The position numbers and the translations under genes are program-made. Under the pieces are notes generated by a model. It did not search any database. It was not told the DNA's origin and worked only from the letters and a program-made list of their open reading frames with translations. Below are positions 37,321 to 52,300 of a DNA stretch of 64,000 nucleotides, piece by piece. Source of the DNA: Leguminivora glycinivorella (lineage: Eukaryota > Arthropoda > Insecta > Lepidoptera > Tortricidae); the NCBI RefSeq assembly GCF_023078275.1, contig NC_062990.1, forward strand, positions 10,245,549-10,309,548, in the 5' to 3' direction. Numbering within the stretch: the stretch's first letter is position 1; each line of letters begins with the position of its first letter.

Positions 37321-40300
37321 CTATTCATAAAATTACATAGTATACAATTTGACAATTTTAAATTTAGTATAATGTGACAGGGAACATAATGAATGTACTT
37401 ACCATGCGGCTTAGTTTTACTATCGCCTGAAAATAACGAAATTTTGATATGACTTATAACATACCGATTTTAATAAAAATCTAGGTTATTATCTTATTAA
37501 GCTAATGTTTTACTATATGTTAGATTTGAGAGTGGACACCTCCACGCCTACCTATCGGGTATAGGCTTTCAAAATTCGATCTTGAGTAAATTAAACAAAA
37601 CCGATAACCCTGTCTCCCTCAACTATAAGTTGTTCCCTATTATTGAGAAAAACAGGGAGGCAACGTCAGAATTTTACTAAATAGTCTAAATACCTAACTT
37701 TTGATTTGACTTGACGTAGCGACGACGGCAAAGAACATTTTGAAGGATAAAAACAGCACATTTCAAATGACAGTGCTCATTCTCAAATCCAAAATTTGAA
37801 CGTAGCACACAACATTTTACGTAAATGGGCATTACCTTGAGTTGAAGATGGCTCATTAAAGCGCTTAACGCTTTTGGGAGGGGCGTCAGAATAGTCTGAA
37901 AAAAAAATATTAAATTGTTGAATAATGTCTTAAATATACGTACTTATGTTATTAATTTTGCACAAGTGGAAATCATTCAATATTTGGTGGTTAGGGTTAG
38001 ATCTTACCTGGATTGGAACGTTTCGGTCTGAATTGACTCGGGAAACTTGACATGACATCTCTGAGAATCTTGTCCTCGCCAGCTCCGCTGTATTTGGCGT
38101 TGAATTTCACTATCAGCTCTATGAACGATACATCGCTGTCCCCGAACATTTCGGTAAAGACTCTGCTAACGGCGAGCTTCAATTCCTGACAGACACGCTT
38201 GTTCTGTTCCGCTTCAGAGTCGATGTTGTGCTTGTCAAGGATTTTCTGTGTAATTTCCTCGATCGCTTTATCTTTTTTGGCTTTGATGGCTTTAGATTTG
38301 ATGTGTTCCTCGGTGTTCCAGTCTTCTTTTCTGCGCTCTTCGTAACGGAAGTGGTCATCATCGCGAGGTTTTGGCCTATCTTCATACTTCGGGCGGTCTT
38401 CGTACGTCTTCGGCTCTGGTTCTCTGCGATCGTAGTCCCTCTTGCGATCGTCTCGGCGGAACTCCTCAGCTCTCTTTTGGAAATCTCGCGCTCTTTTGTG
38501 TACATCTTCGAAGTCTTTATCCAGTTCTTCGGACATCTTCCGGAGAACCTCCCTGTGCAATTCCATTCTTGCTGCTTCAGGTCTCTTCGCGGGAGCATCT
38601 CTTCTGTAATCCTCTCTTTCAGCCGGTTTGGGCGCGTCCCATTTTCTTTCATCATCGTGCCTTCGGAAATCATCGCGACCATCGTTAAAATCGTCTCTAG
38701 GACTGAATTTGGGTCTGTCGAAGTCTCGAGTGTATTTCGGGTCTTTCCTGATGTCTTCGAACTCGTCACGCGGTGGGTCTCTGCATACGGGCGGTTTGGT
38801 GAATTCTTCCCGCGGTGAAAATTTGGGTCTTTTGTCGTCGAACGGCGGAAACTTAGATCTCTTGTCTTCGAAATCATCTCGCGGACTAAACTTCGGCTTA
38901 TTGACGTTGAAGTCATCTCGAGGATCGAATTTGGGTTTTTCTCCAAATCGTCAATGGGAGCGAATCTGCTTTTCTTTTCAAAGTCATCTCTCGGGCTAAA
39001 TTTGGGTATCTTCTTGTCGAAATCATCTCTGGGACTAAATTTAGGCCCGTCCCTTCCGAATCTGTCGTCGCGTTTGAAGTCCAGTTCTTCTCTGCGTTCC
39101 GGGCGGGGTCCCAGGTCCGTACGCACACGAATAGTTTCTTGCGGGGGGAATCTTCGTTCCTCCTCGGGTCGTCTGACATCGAGAGCCGTCTTATCATATT
39201 CCCACACGGGTCTTCTCTTTTCTTCAAAGTCTGGTCTTTTTTCTTCTGGAGGACCTTGCCCTGGCCAAATGGGTGGTGGCGGGGCCTCTCTAATTTCAGG
39301 GCTTCGTCGTTTCTCTAGCGCCCAAGAGCGGCGGGGCGAGCGCGGAGAAGGCGAATGTCTTTTGAATCTATCTTGAGACTTGTCTCTGCGAGTGGGGGAT
39401 CGACTCTTTCTCGGTGAATGAGGTCTGATGTCCTTTCCTTGTCTGTCGAACGGCATACGTGGTGGGATTCGTTCGTCGTCCCGCTTTATCATATCTGGTC
39501 GGATAGGTTTGTCCCTGTTCTGCTGCCAGGGCGATGGCGGTTCCAGGGGCCGCCCGGGTTTGGGATAATCCTTGTCGACGTTCGGGCGGTATCCACCTGA
39601 GTACATAGCTTGATTTGGAGCCTGTAAATTGAAAGTTCATTTGCAAAATGGACACAGATTAAAATTAAAACTCCCTGTTATATTAAAATTTACTTATTAA
39701 TTGTAAAAAGTGTTAGCAGTCATAGGAAATAAGTCTAGGTAAAATTATGTTCCTAAATTAAAACCAGTTGCATGGAGATGCCTTTTAGAAGCCCTATGAT
39801 ATACAAAAAAGTAAGGTACATCCGGTCAGTTTTTAATAATTCTGAATTGCGATTCCTTTGTTGCGTTGCGAGTGACCGAAAATTTCCGTTTCTTTCTCCA
39901 CTTGTTTTTTTTGTTTCCTAGGTTTGTTTTTATTGAAAACGGTCAAAAGAATTCGCGAGTCAACTGGTATTTTAGCTATTAACAGCGTTTTGGCAATCAT
40001 CGCAGAATAAGACGACAGAAAGAAACTATCAATTCCGATGTCTTCGATCATCGTTGACGAAGAAAATACAACCATTTGTGTTCAAATTTCTGTTGTAGAT
40101 TCGGAGCAAATTACCACGGTCCGTTGGCGATGACCGATATGATACATCGTAGATCTCGCATATTTTCAGAAGTAATATGATAAGCATATTTCAGTCGTCT
40201 TGTTCAGAAGTAATTACGTAAGATAATACTTCAGCGTTTTACAGCCAGTGAAACCGCATATATGTTTTGTTTTTTAACTCTGCGCAATTCAAAACGTCGA

Positions 40301-43300
40301 TAAACATTCAATTTGTAGATGCGTTAAAAGACTCGGATTTATTAACTGTATATTTCCTTGGATTTTTGGACAGATCGGATTGTCGTTTTTGATAGTCGTT
40401 CACTGAAGTTTTTAAGACAACAGCCACTGTCATCATGAATCAAAAACTTTAATGGCGATTTAATTACCATGTTGGCTTGGCATTTCCCATAGTCTGCACT
40501 CTGTAGCCATCGTGTTCATCACAGCAAGATAGAAACCCTTATTTAGGATGGATTGATTACTTGGTAACCATATTAACTAGTATGCTGTTTATCCATTGCC
40601 GCTGTTGATTTACCTTATCCCATTTACTTGATCTTCCGCCCTTCTGCAAATTTCCATTTTGCATGATTGAGGTTGATGAGTGCCATATTTGGATCTGAAC
40701 TTGAAGTGGTGACTTAAAACAACTAATGCGCCGTCTTGGCCTGGCCTTTAAACAATTTCAGTTGGTGATAGTTATGTTATGTCCACTGCCATTTTATCTG
40801 AACAAACTATGCCTTACTCTCAGCCTCAGTTCAGTTACTATTTTATTTGTAGGTATAAAATCATTTGAAGGTGTGCAATTCATAGTTATTTCAGTTATTA
40901 GAGGTTACATGACAGATCATGTAATAAATTTGGATAAAACACTTTCTGGCGTTACAGGTGGAGGAAAATTGTTCCAACATTTGTCCGCAAATCCGCATTT
41001 CATGTTACCGCAAAGTTGGTTCGAGTTACTTTAATATGACATGTCTTCGGTCAAGAGGTATTTTTTCAAGAGAGATTTGAGGTATTTTTTCGTTCTTTGA
41101 CTATATAAATTAACATTTTTCCTTCGGGTGTTTTTGCTATTTATTGTTACTGCTTTACTTCCATTGGTAATGTATTATGGGATACTTAAGGCCGGTTGCA
41201 TCAAATCATCACACTATCTGTCACCTTTAAAGCGCCCGTTAAATTTATTGTATGGGAAGTTCCATAGACGTCTGCTGCGTGGCGATGATGTGTCAGTAAA
41301 ATTTGGTTGGTGCAAGTGGCCCTTAGTCCTACCGATGACAGCATTATTCTCTTGCCAGTCCTCAAGAATATTAATTTGGCAGTCAATGAATCAATGGTAA
41401 CTATTAGATTTTTTTTAAATAACTCTTTTTCTGTTTAATATTAGTTTATATTCAATTGGAGTTCATTTGTCGTCTGAATTCTGTAGACAGTTTTCGTTTG
41501 GTTGTTTGCAGGTTTCCGCATTCGCAGAAGCATAAGTTTTCCATTTTCCCAACTTCTAATAACCTAGAATACTGAGCTGGCGAACCTTTCCAACATTATA
41601 ATGAATCTACATCTATCTTAGCTGCAACAATTGTAAAAAATTCTGCCACTGCTGCTTCTTGCATCTTCTTCTTTGTCGGTCAATACCTCGCATCAATACA
41701 TCTCTTGGTTTTGCAGCTCCTGTAATTTGTCTCCATCGGTCCCGATTTCCTGTAGTCCTCACAAGAAGTTTGCCTGAAGTAGCAGTTTTAACTTGGTCAG
41801 ACCCTAGTAGTAGTATGGCACGCAGTTATTTCTACCCCCACTTTTAAGTGGACGATCAGTTTTTTTTAACTTTCAGCCTTCAGGCACAGGCCTCTCTTTA
41901 TGTCCGCCACTCATGCCGGTCGAAATAGCTTCATCCAGAACTGTTGCGCTATTTTCCATAGCATAAAATAGCCATCGTCCAACTGGCCATCTTTGGCTGG
42001 ATATACAGCGGCAGGTCTCCGTGAACTCGGCATCGGCGAGGGCTGGCAAGATGTAACTCTGGACCGCTTGTGGCGTGCTTTTGCGTTGGAGGCCAAGACT
42101 CATTTTGGGTCATCGCGCCAACAAAGTAAGTTTATTAGCAATCTTGAGGTCCTCAAAAAACTTGTATAAATACGAATCATGACTTTTTTTAATAAAAAAA
42201 TGCGAACATGCCTTTAAATAATGCATCTATTCTCTGTCACCACTTTCTCCTGGACTGCACGTGGAACTTACGAAATATTAAAAATGCCTTTCGGTCTGAA
42301 CAGCGCCCCCGCTGCTTAGGGGGAACTTCAGGCTTGCGGAGATTATACCGTTGCCTCTTTGTTTCTGTTCCGTAGCTCATGCCAAGTTTTTCCCAGATAA
42401 TAGTTTCTCTTCCAACCATTTATTAAGACGTGTATGAACAAGGAGATGCACAGTATGAAATTTTTAATATCTCCAATTAGATTTGCATGATATTTTGAAG
42501 AGGTTGCTCCTGTTCTCGGCCAAATATCTAGTTTATCTAGGTAACTTTCGTAAAAGGGTATTAAATACACATATAAATAATAAAGCACCTTGGGTTGCAG
42601 GTTACAGTGACCGCTTTCCATCAGGCGGACCGTATGCCTGCATGCCAACGACGTGGTATAAAAAAATAACATTTTCGCAACCAAGAACGCGCCTGGAGGC
42701 ACTCGTGAATTTTGCACAACTCAGACAACCCTCCCAGCGGGTAGTCGGCATACAAGGCGGTTATACATAACGTCCGCTTTCCGACGTAGTGAGCAATTTT
42801 TGGTCCCGTAGTGAATATGTTAAACGTTCTAAACCAGACAGTGTCTCTTTCCGTGCTCTCCCAAACGAAAATAAAATTGTTTTTTTATGCAATAGAGGTA
42901 TATATTCTTTCGTTGCAAAGTACTACGAGTGATAAAATATACTACGGTAACTGTTTGCCTTTTTTCCCACTGACATATTGCAGAAACTAAGTATACCTAT
43001 GCCGATAGCACTATAAAACACTTCCTTTTTTTCTTCTGTCCTCTGAACACTCAAAACACCTTAAAAAGTTACACAGATTCATTAGCACTTGACTGAGTCC
43101 AGTGTAGGTATAATATAGTCACTTACTTGAGGGGTCGGTTCGTAGGCAGGTCGGATGGTTTTGTCTCTGAAGTCGTCATGTTTATCCATGTGGCGAGTTG
43201 GAGAGTACCTGCAGAAATAAGCAAGAGTTTGATCATTTTGGAAGATGGCAATAGCTTTTACTTCCAGTGAGAAACGAATGTGGCTAAGAAACAAAGTTAG

Positions 43301-46300
43301 CAAAAACGCCCGTTATTTTAAAATCATAAGTATTTAGAACCAACTTATAAGTTGTAGGGAACAAATCAAATTATTTTCCCGGCTTCGCCACCAGTGGGCT
43401 TGATCGCTTTTTCTTTAGTGTATGGTATCTATTTCAGTTTATAACTTATAAGTTTTTAAAATTTGCATCTATGTTTGGCATGCACTGTGAATGAAAACGC
43501 TTCACAAAAAACCCATTTAGCTTTTTCCCGCGGCTTCGCTCGCGTTAGAGATATAAGAAGTAGCCTATGTCTCTCTCTATCCTTTCAACTATCTCCACTT
43601 AAGAAATCACGCCAATCCGTAGCTCCTTTTTGCCGTTGAAGACGTGACCAAACAGACACACACTTTCCCATTTATAATATTAGTATGAATTTGAGGTTGC
43701 TTACGAAAATAGGGAAGAACAAGTAGTGTTTTACTTAGTTATAAAGTTCATGGAAGAATTCAGTTTGTATTTATGCTATGCTTTAGTTTAGATCATACCT
43801 TGCGTTGCCCGGTTCTGGGCGGCGATCTGGCGATCGCTTGGCGGGCGATATGCGATGAGCATTCCACTGTGGTCTGCCGGGCTCCACTGTTAAAAAAAAT
43901 TAAAATATTTTTTTATTTGATAGTAGCCTTTAATTCTTACTTTTCTTTCCACATGCAACTATTTTATCACAGACTTATTATGGCCAACTTCTGTGTACAT
44001 AATCATATGAGTCAATATTGCATTGTCACTCAACATATAGCATAATATGAACAGAATACCGTAAGGAAGCTACAACTCAATTCAATAAAGGGAAGTAAGT
44101 ATTTTGCAAAAACGTAGTCTACAGGTGTTAAAAGAATCGCTTAGAAATTGGAAAGAAGGCCTTTACAATGTAATAAGTTTTTTCGCAAAATCAAAATCAA
44201 AAAGATACCAGGATACAGGCCATATCAGTTGTTTTTTCAACTGCCTGCCTGAATTATATAAATAATAATAATAATAATAATTTTTTTACATTTTATGTTT
44301 ACATGTTGCTTTTTAATCTTATTTATGTGGAAAATATTGCCCCGGACATGATAAGATGCCATCACGAAAATGGGCTTGAAGCTGAAATAGATATAAGTTC
44401 AACATGTACATACAACAAAAATGATAACGAGAAGTAAAACACGAGCTCTACAAGCGTCACCACGAATAAACGCACGCCCACCACCCTCGCCCGCCTCGTC
44501 CGTCTCCTCGCAACCGCCGTCGAGTGACGAGTTCGCCACCGCGGCCGACACCAGCGAGTCGAGCGACGAGAGCGGGCCGCCGCCGCCGCCGCCACGACCA
44601 CCTGCGCGACGAGGGCGGCCACCGCTGCCGGCACGCTTGGGGCCTGCGGGACATCCTGCCCCGCCCACGGCTCCCGCTGCCGGTGGTGTAGTGCGTCGCA
44701 TGAAATGGACTCCAGAAATAAATGAGAACGTCATGCGCGCCTACTACGGGGCTACAGAGGGGGGAACACGGCTGTCCGCGTATCGTTCAAGGATGCTGCC
44801 TTTGTTTCAGGCTCTCGATCCTACCACCACTGTTTCGGAGCAACGATTATCGGATCAGGTGCGCGTCATTCTGCGGTCAACGCGGCTGGATGACGCCACA
44901 CTTGATCGGCTTCGCCAGGAAGCTCTCACTGCTCGCGCGGACCCCGCCTCGGGGCGGATTTGCCCGCCATGTCGCCGGACCCGGTGCCCGAACCCGACCT
45001 GGCACCAGAGGCGCCGCGGGTTGATTCCGGTAACGACGGCGGGGACTTCGCGAGTCAGAGCGTGAGTGAGCCTGCTAATGAGCAACTGAGGAGGTCTTTG
45101 GAAGAGGCGATTACGCAGTATCGCTCCACAAACAATCCTAGGCCACGATTACCACGTCTGCCTATGAATAGACGCAATCTAGCGTTAATGGGAGCCTTAA
45201 ACGCTTTACTAGAGCCATTTATACGGACTAGTAAAGATCTAGATGATACACACTCTATCATGTACTGCGGAGCCATCGCGGCGTGCCGTGTTGCTCGAGT
45301 CAAGTTTCCGGACGCTGACCGTGCACCTAGGACCGTCGGAGGTGTCCCTGCATGGCAAGTACGGATCGAGCGTCGTATCAGCTCGTTTAGGACTCTCATT
45401 GCAAAGCTGATTTGCTTCAGGGGGTAACAATCGCCCCCGAGTAATGCGCTTTGTGAACCAGGCATTCGCGGGGACGGACATCAGGCCCCGCGACTATTTG
45501 GCCAATATCACAGAGCGCATCGACTTTCTGAAGCAAAAAGTCTATGCATGGGCAAACCGTATTCGCCGCTACAGAAAGCGTGTGGACCGATTCCAGCAGA
45601 ATCGTCTTTTCCAAAGCGACCAAAGGAAGGTATACCGAAGGTGGGAGGAAACCGACAATCGTGTGTCTGACGTGCGGCTGCCGGATGCTACTGCCATGTC
45701 TGATTTCTGGCGTAGCATCTGGTCGGTGCCCGTTGAACACACGGAGGGCGAGTGGATGAACGTTGTCGAACGTGAGTGCGAGAACATCGAGCCTATGGGG
45801 GCTATCAACATCAGCCCCGACGACGTAAGTTGTGCCATCGGTACGGCCCAGAACTGGAAAAGTCCTGGACCGGACGGATTGCACAACTTCTGGCTAAAAT
45901 GGTTTCGATGCTCGCACTCGCGGTTGGCAACGCAATTCCAACAAGCCCTCGAGCTTGGTTCTCTCCCACCTTCCTTAACAACTGGTGTTACCTTTCTGCT
46001 CCATAAGTCCGGTAGTACCACGGAAGCAAAAAACTACAGACCCATTACATGCTTGCCTACACTGTACAAGCTCCTTACATCCATTTTGAGAGCAAAAATT
46101 AATGCGCATATTGTCGCTAACAACATTTTGGCCACCGCTCAAAATGGATGTAGGGTTGGGTCCCGTGGTACTAAAGAGCTCCTCCTCATAGACATGACCA
46201 TTTGCCAACAAGTTCGGCGGAACAAGGGGGCCATCTCGGCCGCTTGGATTGACTATAAGAAGGCCTATGATTCGGTGCCTCACTCATGGCTGAGGCGGAT

Positions 46301-49300
46301 ATTGGAGCTGTATAAACTTGATGCAGCTCTAATATCCTTCTTGGCCGCATGTATGAGGCAGTGGACCACAGTCCTTCGTCAACCAGGAGGTAGGGATGCC
46401 CCCTGGTCCGCAGGACTTCATAAGGATTGAGCGAGGAATATTCCAGGGTGATAGTCTGAGTCCTTTATGGTTCTGCCTAGCTCTGAATCCCCTCAGCACC
46501 CTGCTGAAGGATTCTGGGCTAGGTTGCCGGCTTCGGAGAGAGGGTGAAGTCATCTCTCACCTTCTGTACATGGACGATCTCAAACTATTTGCACCGAACA
46601 CCCAAGATCTGATGGTGCTATTGAAAACCACAGAAGTTTTCAGTACCGCCATCAGAATGGAGTTTGGTGTCGATAAGTGTGCGGTTATGCATGTACAGCG
46701 GGGGGGAGGTTGTAAATTCAGAAAATTTACAACTTTCTGAGACGATGTCGTTCAGATCTATCTCTGAATCAGAAACCTATAAGTACCTTGGTATGTCACA
46801 GTCGTTGGGTATTGAGGATAATGGCATTAGACAGTCGGTGAAGGAGCGCTTTTTCAGTCGGCTCACAAAAGTCCTTAACAGTCTTTTGTCAGGAGGCAAC
46901 AAAGTGCGCGCCTTTAACGCCTGGGTAATGCCTCTACTCACATACTCCTTTGGCATACTAAGGTGGACCCAGACTGAGCTGGACGCCCTGGATCGGAGGG
47001 TCCGGTTACTGCTTACCACACACCGTATGTTACACCCGCGCTCGTCTGTTATGAGATTGTACATCCCACGGAAGTGCGGAGGTCGAGGCTTCCTAAACGC
47101 CAAAGATCTCCACAACCGTGAGGTGTACAATCTCAGGAATTACTTCCTTAACAACGAGTGTGAGATGCATCGTGATGTGGTGGCAGTAGACGGAAACCTC
47201 ACGCCGCTCTCCTTGGCGAAAGAGAACTGGCGCAAACCTGTGGTACTAAGTACTGCGGACCGCAAGGCGGTATGGGAGAGTAAGCAGTTACACGGGCGGT
47301 TCTACAAGGCCCTCACGGGACCCGATGTAGATCTGCTCGCATCGGTGAACTGGTTACGATTCGGGGACCTCTTCGGAGAAACCGAGGGTTTTGCCTGTGC
47401 AATTGCCGACGAAGTCATGATGACGAACAACTACCGGAAATATATCCTGAAGGACGGTACGGTCGACATTTGTCGGGCATGCCGCCGTCCCGGAGAGTCA
47501 CTCAGGCATATCATCTCCGGTTGTTCTCATCTAGCTAACGGTGAGTACTTGCACAGGCATAATCTCGTAGCCAGGATCATTCACCAGCAGCTTGCTCTTC
47601 AGTACGGTCTTGTGGACCGCGAAGTACCGTACTACAAGTACATACCTGCGCCAGTTCTCGAAAATGGTCGTGCCACGCTCTATTGGGATCGATCTATTAT
47701 CACTGACAGGACTATTGTAGCCAATAAGCCTGACATTGTCATAATAGATCGATCGCAACGCCGGGCCGTGCTCGTCGACATCACCATCCCCCATGATGAG
47801 AATCTCGTGAAAGCCGAGAAGGACAAGTCCAGTAAGTACCTAGACTTGGCTTACGAGATAACCGCCATGTGGGATGTTGATTCGACGATCATTGTCCCGA
47901 TAGTCGTTTCAGCGAACGGTCTCATAGCGAAGAGTCTCGACCAACATCTCGAGAGACTCTCGCTAGGTAGTTGGATCAAGGGTCAGATGCAGAAGGCGGT
48001 GATCTTGGACACGGCGCGGATAGTCCGACGGTTCCTCTCTCTGCAGCCCTAACCACCGGCAGCTTGGGCCCTGCCCCGCTGCTGGCGGCACCCTAGGTTA
48101 GGTTTTTTATAATGTGTTTATATATTTTGTATTGTTTTGTATGTGGTTTTGTATTTTACTTTTATAATCATATTATAACAAACCTAGCCTAAGAATCAAA
48201 ATGAATAAAGAAAATAATAATAATAATAATAATAAAATCAAAATCAAAATAATTTATTCAGCAAATAGGCCACAGGGGCACTTTTACACGTCACATGTAC
48301 ATAGGTATTTAAAAAAATATTTAAAATTGAGTTTGTTAAGGATTGTAGCTTTAAAAATATATTAAAAATAATTTCGCCTGGCAACATTATGCAAAAAAGT
48401 AAAAAAAAAAAAACAGATAACCGTCGATTCACTTCCTCTTTTCCCATGTCGTCTCGAGGAGCATGTCGCGCTAACCTTTTCGAAATTAAAGTAAAATATA
48501 ATATACTCGTGAAAAATCGTGTGTGAGTTTGTGGAAGGCTGATCGATTGAAGAAGCACGTCGCCTGTTCCATTTTCGGTGTCTGAGCTGGTTAAGGTAAC
48601 TCGGATTCAAGGTAAGTCTGGACGAGCCGAGATTCGAGGAGCCTGGCCAGCCACCGCCGACTGCTGCATCGTCGCCTACAGCCGAACAAGGTGAGTGCTT
48701 CCCACAATTGACCCAGCCTATCTTAAATTCCCTAATTTCTTGTCGTGTCGTTCGTGTCGTTAAGCTATAAAATTAATCGAATACAGTCCACATATATAAT
48801 TTAAAGATATCGAAGTAAAATAATCCCCTACATTTTTTGTTCCCTCGACCGGATAATTGTAAAGTGACCGTGGTTAATTTTCGATTTAAAACCCTTTCAT
48901 TATTAGTTAAATTGTTCGTTGTGAAATCATAAAAACATTGGAGGGTAAGATTAGAAACACTTGGCTTGGGCGTTTTTCCATTAGTTAAGAAGGTGCGTGT
49001 TCATACTGTGCATAGACTAAAATTTGTTTCGAGTTTCGATTTAGTGAATTTCTGAACGCAACCATAACTGTCATCGCTGTTGTGTCAAAGTGAAAAGTAA
49101 ACATAACCTCAATTGATTCCTTACATAAATTAAATTTATATTAAATAGTTTACTAGAGTAACATGGCAACGGAAAGTTTTGATAAAAACCGTGTAGGGCG
49201 GGATTACGCCTTTGTGCGGATGGAGTTTATTCATAGCAGTTGCGACTTAAAAGGTTATTGTTTGAGTGACGTGATCAGGCTGGAAGAGGAATTTCACGCC

Positions 49301-52300
49301 TTTCAAGTTGATTTATTGACGGCGACTGCAGCTGGTGACCGTAAAAGCGAGCTGGAAATATCGGCGCAGTTCGAAAAAATGGTAAAATCTATAAAAATAC
49401 GTTTATCGGAAACAGGACCCACCGTGTTAAAGACCAATGAAAATACGACTTCAAGTGCTAAATTGCCTAAAATAACTATAGTTCCCTTTGACTCTAAAAT
49501 TGAAAATTGGGTATCGTTTATTCAGATTTTCGACTCACTAGTTCATAGGAAAAGTATACCTGCAGTTGAAAAGCTTCACTATTTGTTATCAAGTGTGACC
49601 GGGTATGCCTTCGATTTGATAAAAAATTACCCATTGTGTGACGAAAATTACATGATCGCGTACAACACACTTAAGGAGCATTTTGATAAAAAAAGAATAA
49701 TTGCTAGTCTGTTTTATGAAAAAATATTAAACTGTGAGGTGGCAAGATCTAAAAGTCCTTCTGAATTAGTGAGAATTTGTCGAACTTTTAAAGAAAATAT
49801 TGAAATTTTGTCAAAGTATAAATTACCCGACAGGAATTTTATGCTATTCCATTCATTGTGGTCTAAATTGGACGCTAGTACAAAAGAAGCTTTTGAGCTT
49901 CAACTTAATTCAACCACGGAGATTCCTAGTTATGAAGAATTAATGTCGTTTATTGAAAAGCGGAGCCAAGCATTAGAAAACAGTCTCGGTAAGTCGTTAA
50001 CAGTTAGTAGTAAACCGGTGTCGAACAAGCCAGTGCTTAATAAAGTTAAATCTTCATTTCTTGTTCCTCCAGTGAATAATGTGAGTGACTGTGTTATGTG
50101 CTCCACACCAGGGCACACATTTGAGCATTGTTCAAAATTTTTGGAATTGCGGCCAATGGATAGGTTCGCCCAAGTTAAGGAAAAGAAACTTTGTATAATG
50201 TGTTGTAGGCCATCCCATTCAGTTAAGAATTGCAAGTCCTCGGTGTCTTGTGGCGTTTGTAAACATAGACACCATACATTATTGCACTTTGATAAGGAGT
50301 TGGAACCGTCCACTCGGCAAACTCAAGTGACATTGACTGTCCATAATGCAAATGCACCAAGCCTGTTCTCGACGGCTATTGTAATGATAAAAAATAAATA
50401 TAACCATTTAGTACCAATTCGTATGCTATTGGATAATGCTTCCGCATGTAATTTTGTTACATTAGAGTGCGCTCGAAAACTAGGAATACCAATTAAAGTT
50501 AACTCACCATCGGTGAACGGTGTCGGTCTAGCGTCAACGGACACTTTTGGAATTGTCGATTGTGAGATAGTCCCGGCAAATGGGGACTCATCTTGCACAT
50601 TTTCGTTTGAAGCGTATGTGCTTCCTAAGATCTGCCCTGATATGCCACTGGAGCCACTTAATGTGTCGTCCTGGATGCATCTAAAGGATTTAGATCTCGC
50701 TGATCCATATTTTCATAAGTCTGGACCAATAGACATGTTGGTTAGTGTCAACCTTTTTGCTGCGGCATTACAGTCTGGTGTTGTCAAGGGCAACCCAGAT
50801 GAGCCCATAGCCGTCCGCACGGTGTTTGGCTGGTTGGTGATGGGTGAGTGCCCTAGAGACATTAACACTTCTCGTTCTCGTTGTTCTAAGGGGTCCGGAG
50901 GTGATACGGAGAGGTGTTTTCTCGTGTCGAGTCTTTCATTAGACAACAGCATCAAACGCTTCTGGGAGTTGGAAGGCTTTGATCTGCCTAAAAATATCGT
51001 TTTGTCGAAATCGGAATTGTCGTGTGAAAACCAAATGGAAAATTCATATTGTCGCAGTCCCGAGGGAAGGATGGTAGTACCATTAACTTATGTCGACCCT
51101 CAGGACAAACCAAGGTTTTCAAATTCTCGTGAGATAGCTCTCAAGCGTCTCTTAAATTTAGAGAGGAAATTTAAATTAAATCCTCAATTTCGGACAGCTT
51201 ATGTCAATTTCATGGACGACTACTTAAGTTGTGGTCACATGGAAGAGGTTGGTCCTCCAGTGGCGTCTGAGGGTCAGTTCTATTACATACCCCACCATGG
51301 AATTTTGCGGCCAGACTCCGTCACTACGCCTCTGCGTTGCGTTTTTGACGCTAGCGCCCAAGACTCTTCGGGGCAGTCCTTGAATAGTGCGCTGCTGCCA
51401 GGCCCAAAATTGCAAAATAATATATTTGATTTGCTGGTTCGTTTTCGATGGCATGCAGTAGTGTTCACCGGGGACATCAAGCAGATGTACCGGCAGTTTC
51501 TTGTCGCTTTACAGGACTGCGACTATCAACGCATTTTATGGCGTCCATCATCTGATGAGCCTGTGAAAGATTATCGTTTGCTCACAGTGACCTATGGCGT
51601 GTCCTGTGCTCCCTATCAGGCGCTTTGGTGTATATCCAAACTAGCAAAGGAGTTTTCGTCTCGCTTTCCCCAAGGTGCTGCAGTATTGGCTAGGGATGCA
51701 TATGTCGATGACATTGTCTCAGGTGCAGACTCTGTTGAGGATGCGTTAGTGCTACGCCAACAGTTGGTGGAAATATTATCGTCTGCGCAACTTCATTTGC
51801 GCAAATGGACATCAAATAACCCCGAGTTTCTAAAAGGTTTACCTGGTTCAGAACTATATTCGGAACAACTTCACAACTTTGAAAACGTTCATGATCTGTC
51901 GCTAAAAATTCTCGGCCTGTCATGGCTTCCCAAGGAAGATACCTTCACATTCAAGACCTCCTTGAATGATTGTCGTTGTACAAAGCGATCGATCCTTTCG
52001 GATATCGCCCGTATTTTTGACCCTCTGGGCCTATTGTCGCCTGTCGTATTTTTCGCAAAATATTTAATTCAACTCCTATGGGTTTCTGGTGTCGATTGGG
52101 ACAACGAGGTTCCTACTGACATCGCCCAAGAGTGGCGTAAATTTAAGTCACAATTGGTGAAGATGAATTCGTTATCCATTCCCCGTAGAATGGTTGAATC
52201 TTTCGTATCGTTGCAGCTTCACGGGTACTGTGACGCCTCGGAGAAGGGGTACTGTGCTGTCATTTATTGTCGTGTCGTTCAAAATGACGGAACTATTGTC

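Noticed and set aside
38228..39376. Plus-strand Phe/Ser-rich frames
   Set aside because: Antisense shadows of the Arg/Ser/Asp-rich exon of gene D.
44362..46553. Minus-strand frames across the R4/Dong-like element
   Set aside because: Shadows of the plus-strand polyprotein; GC-rich codons keep the other strand open.
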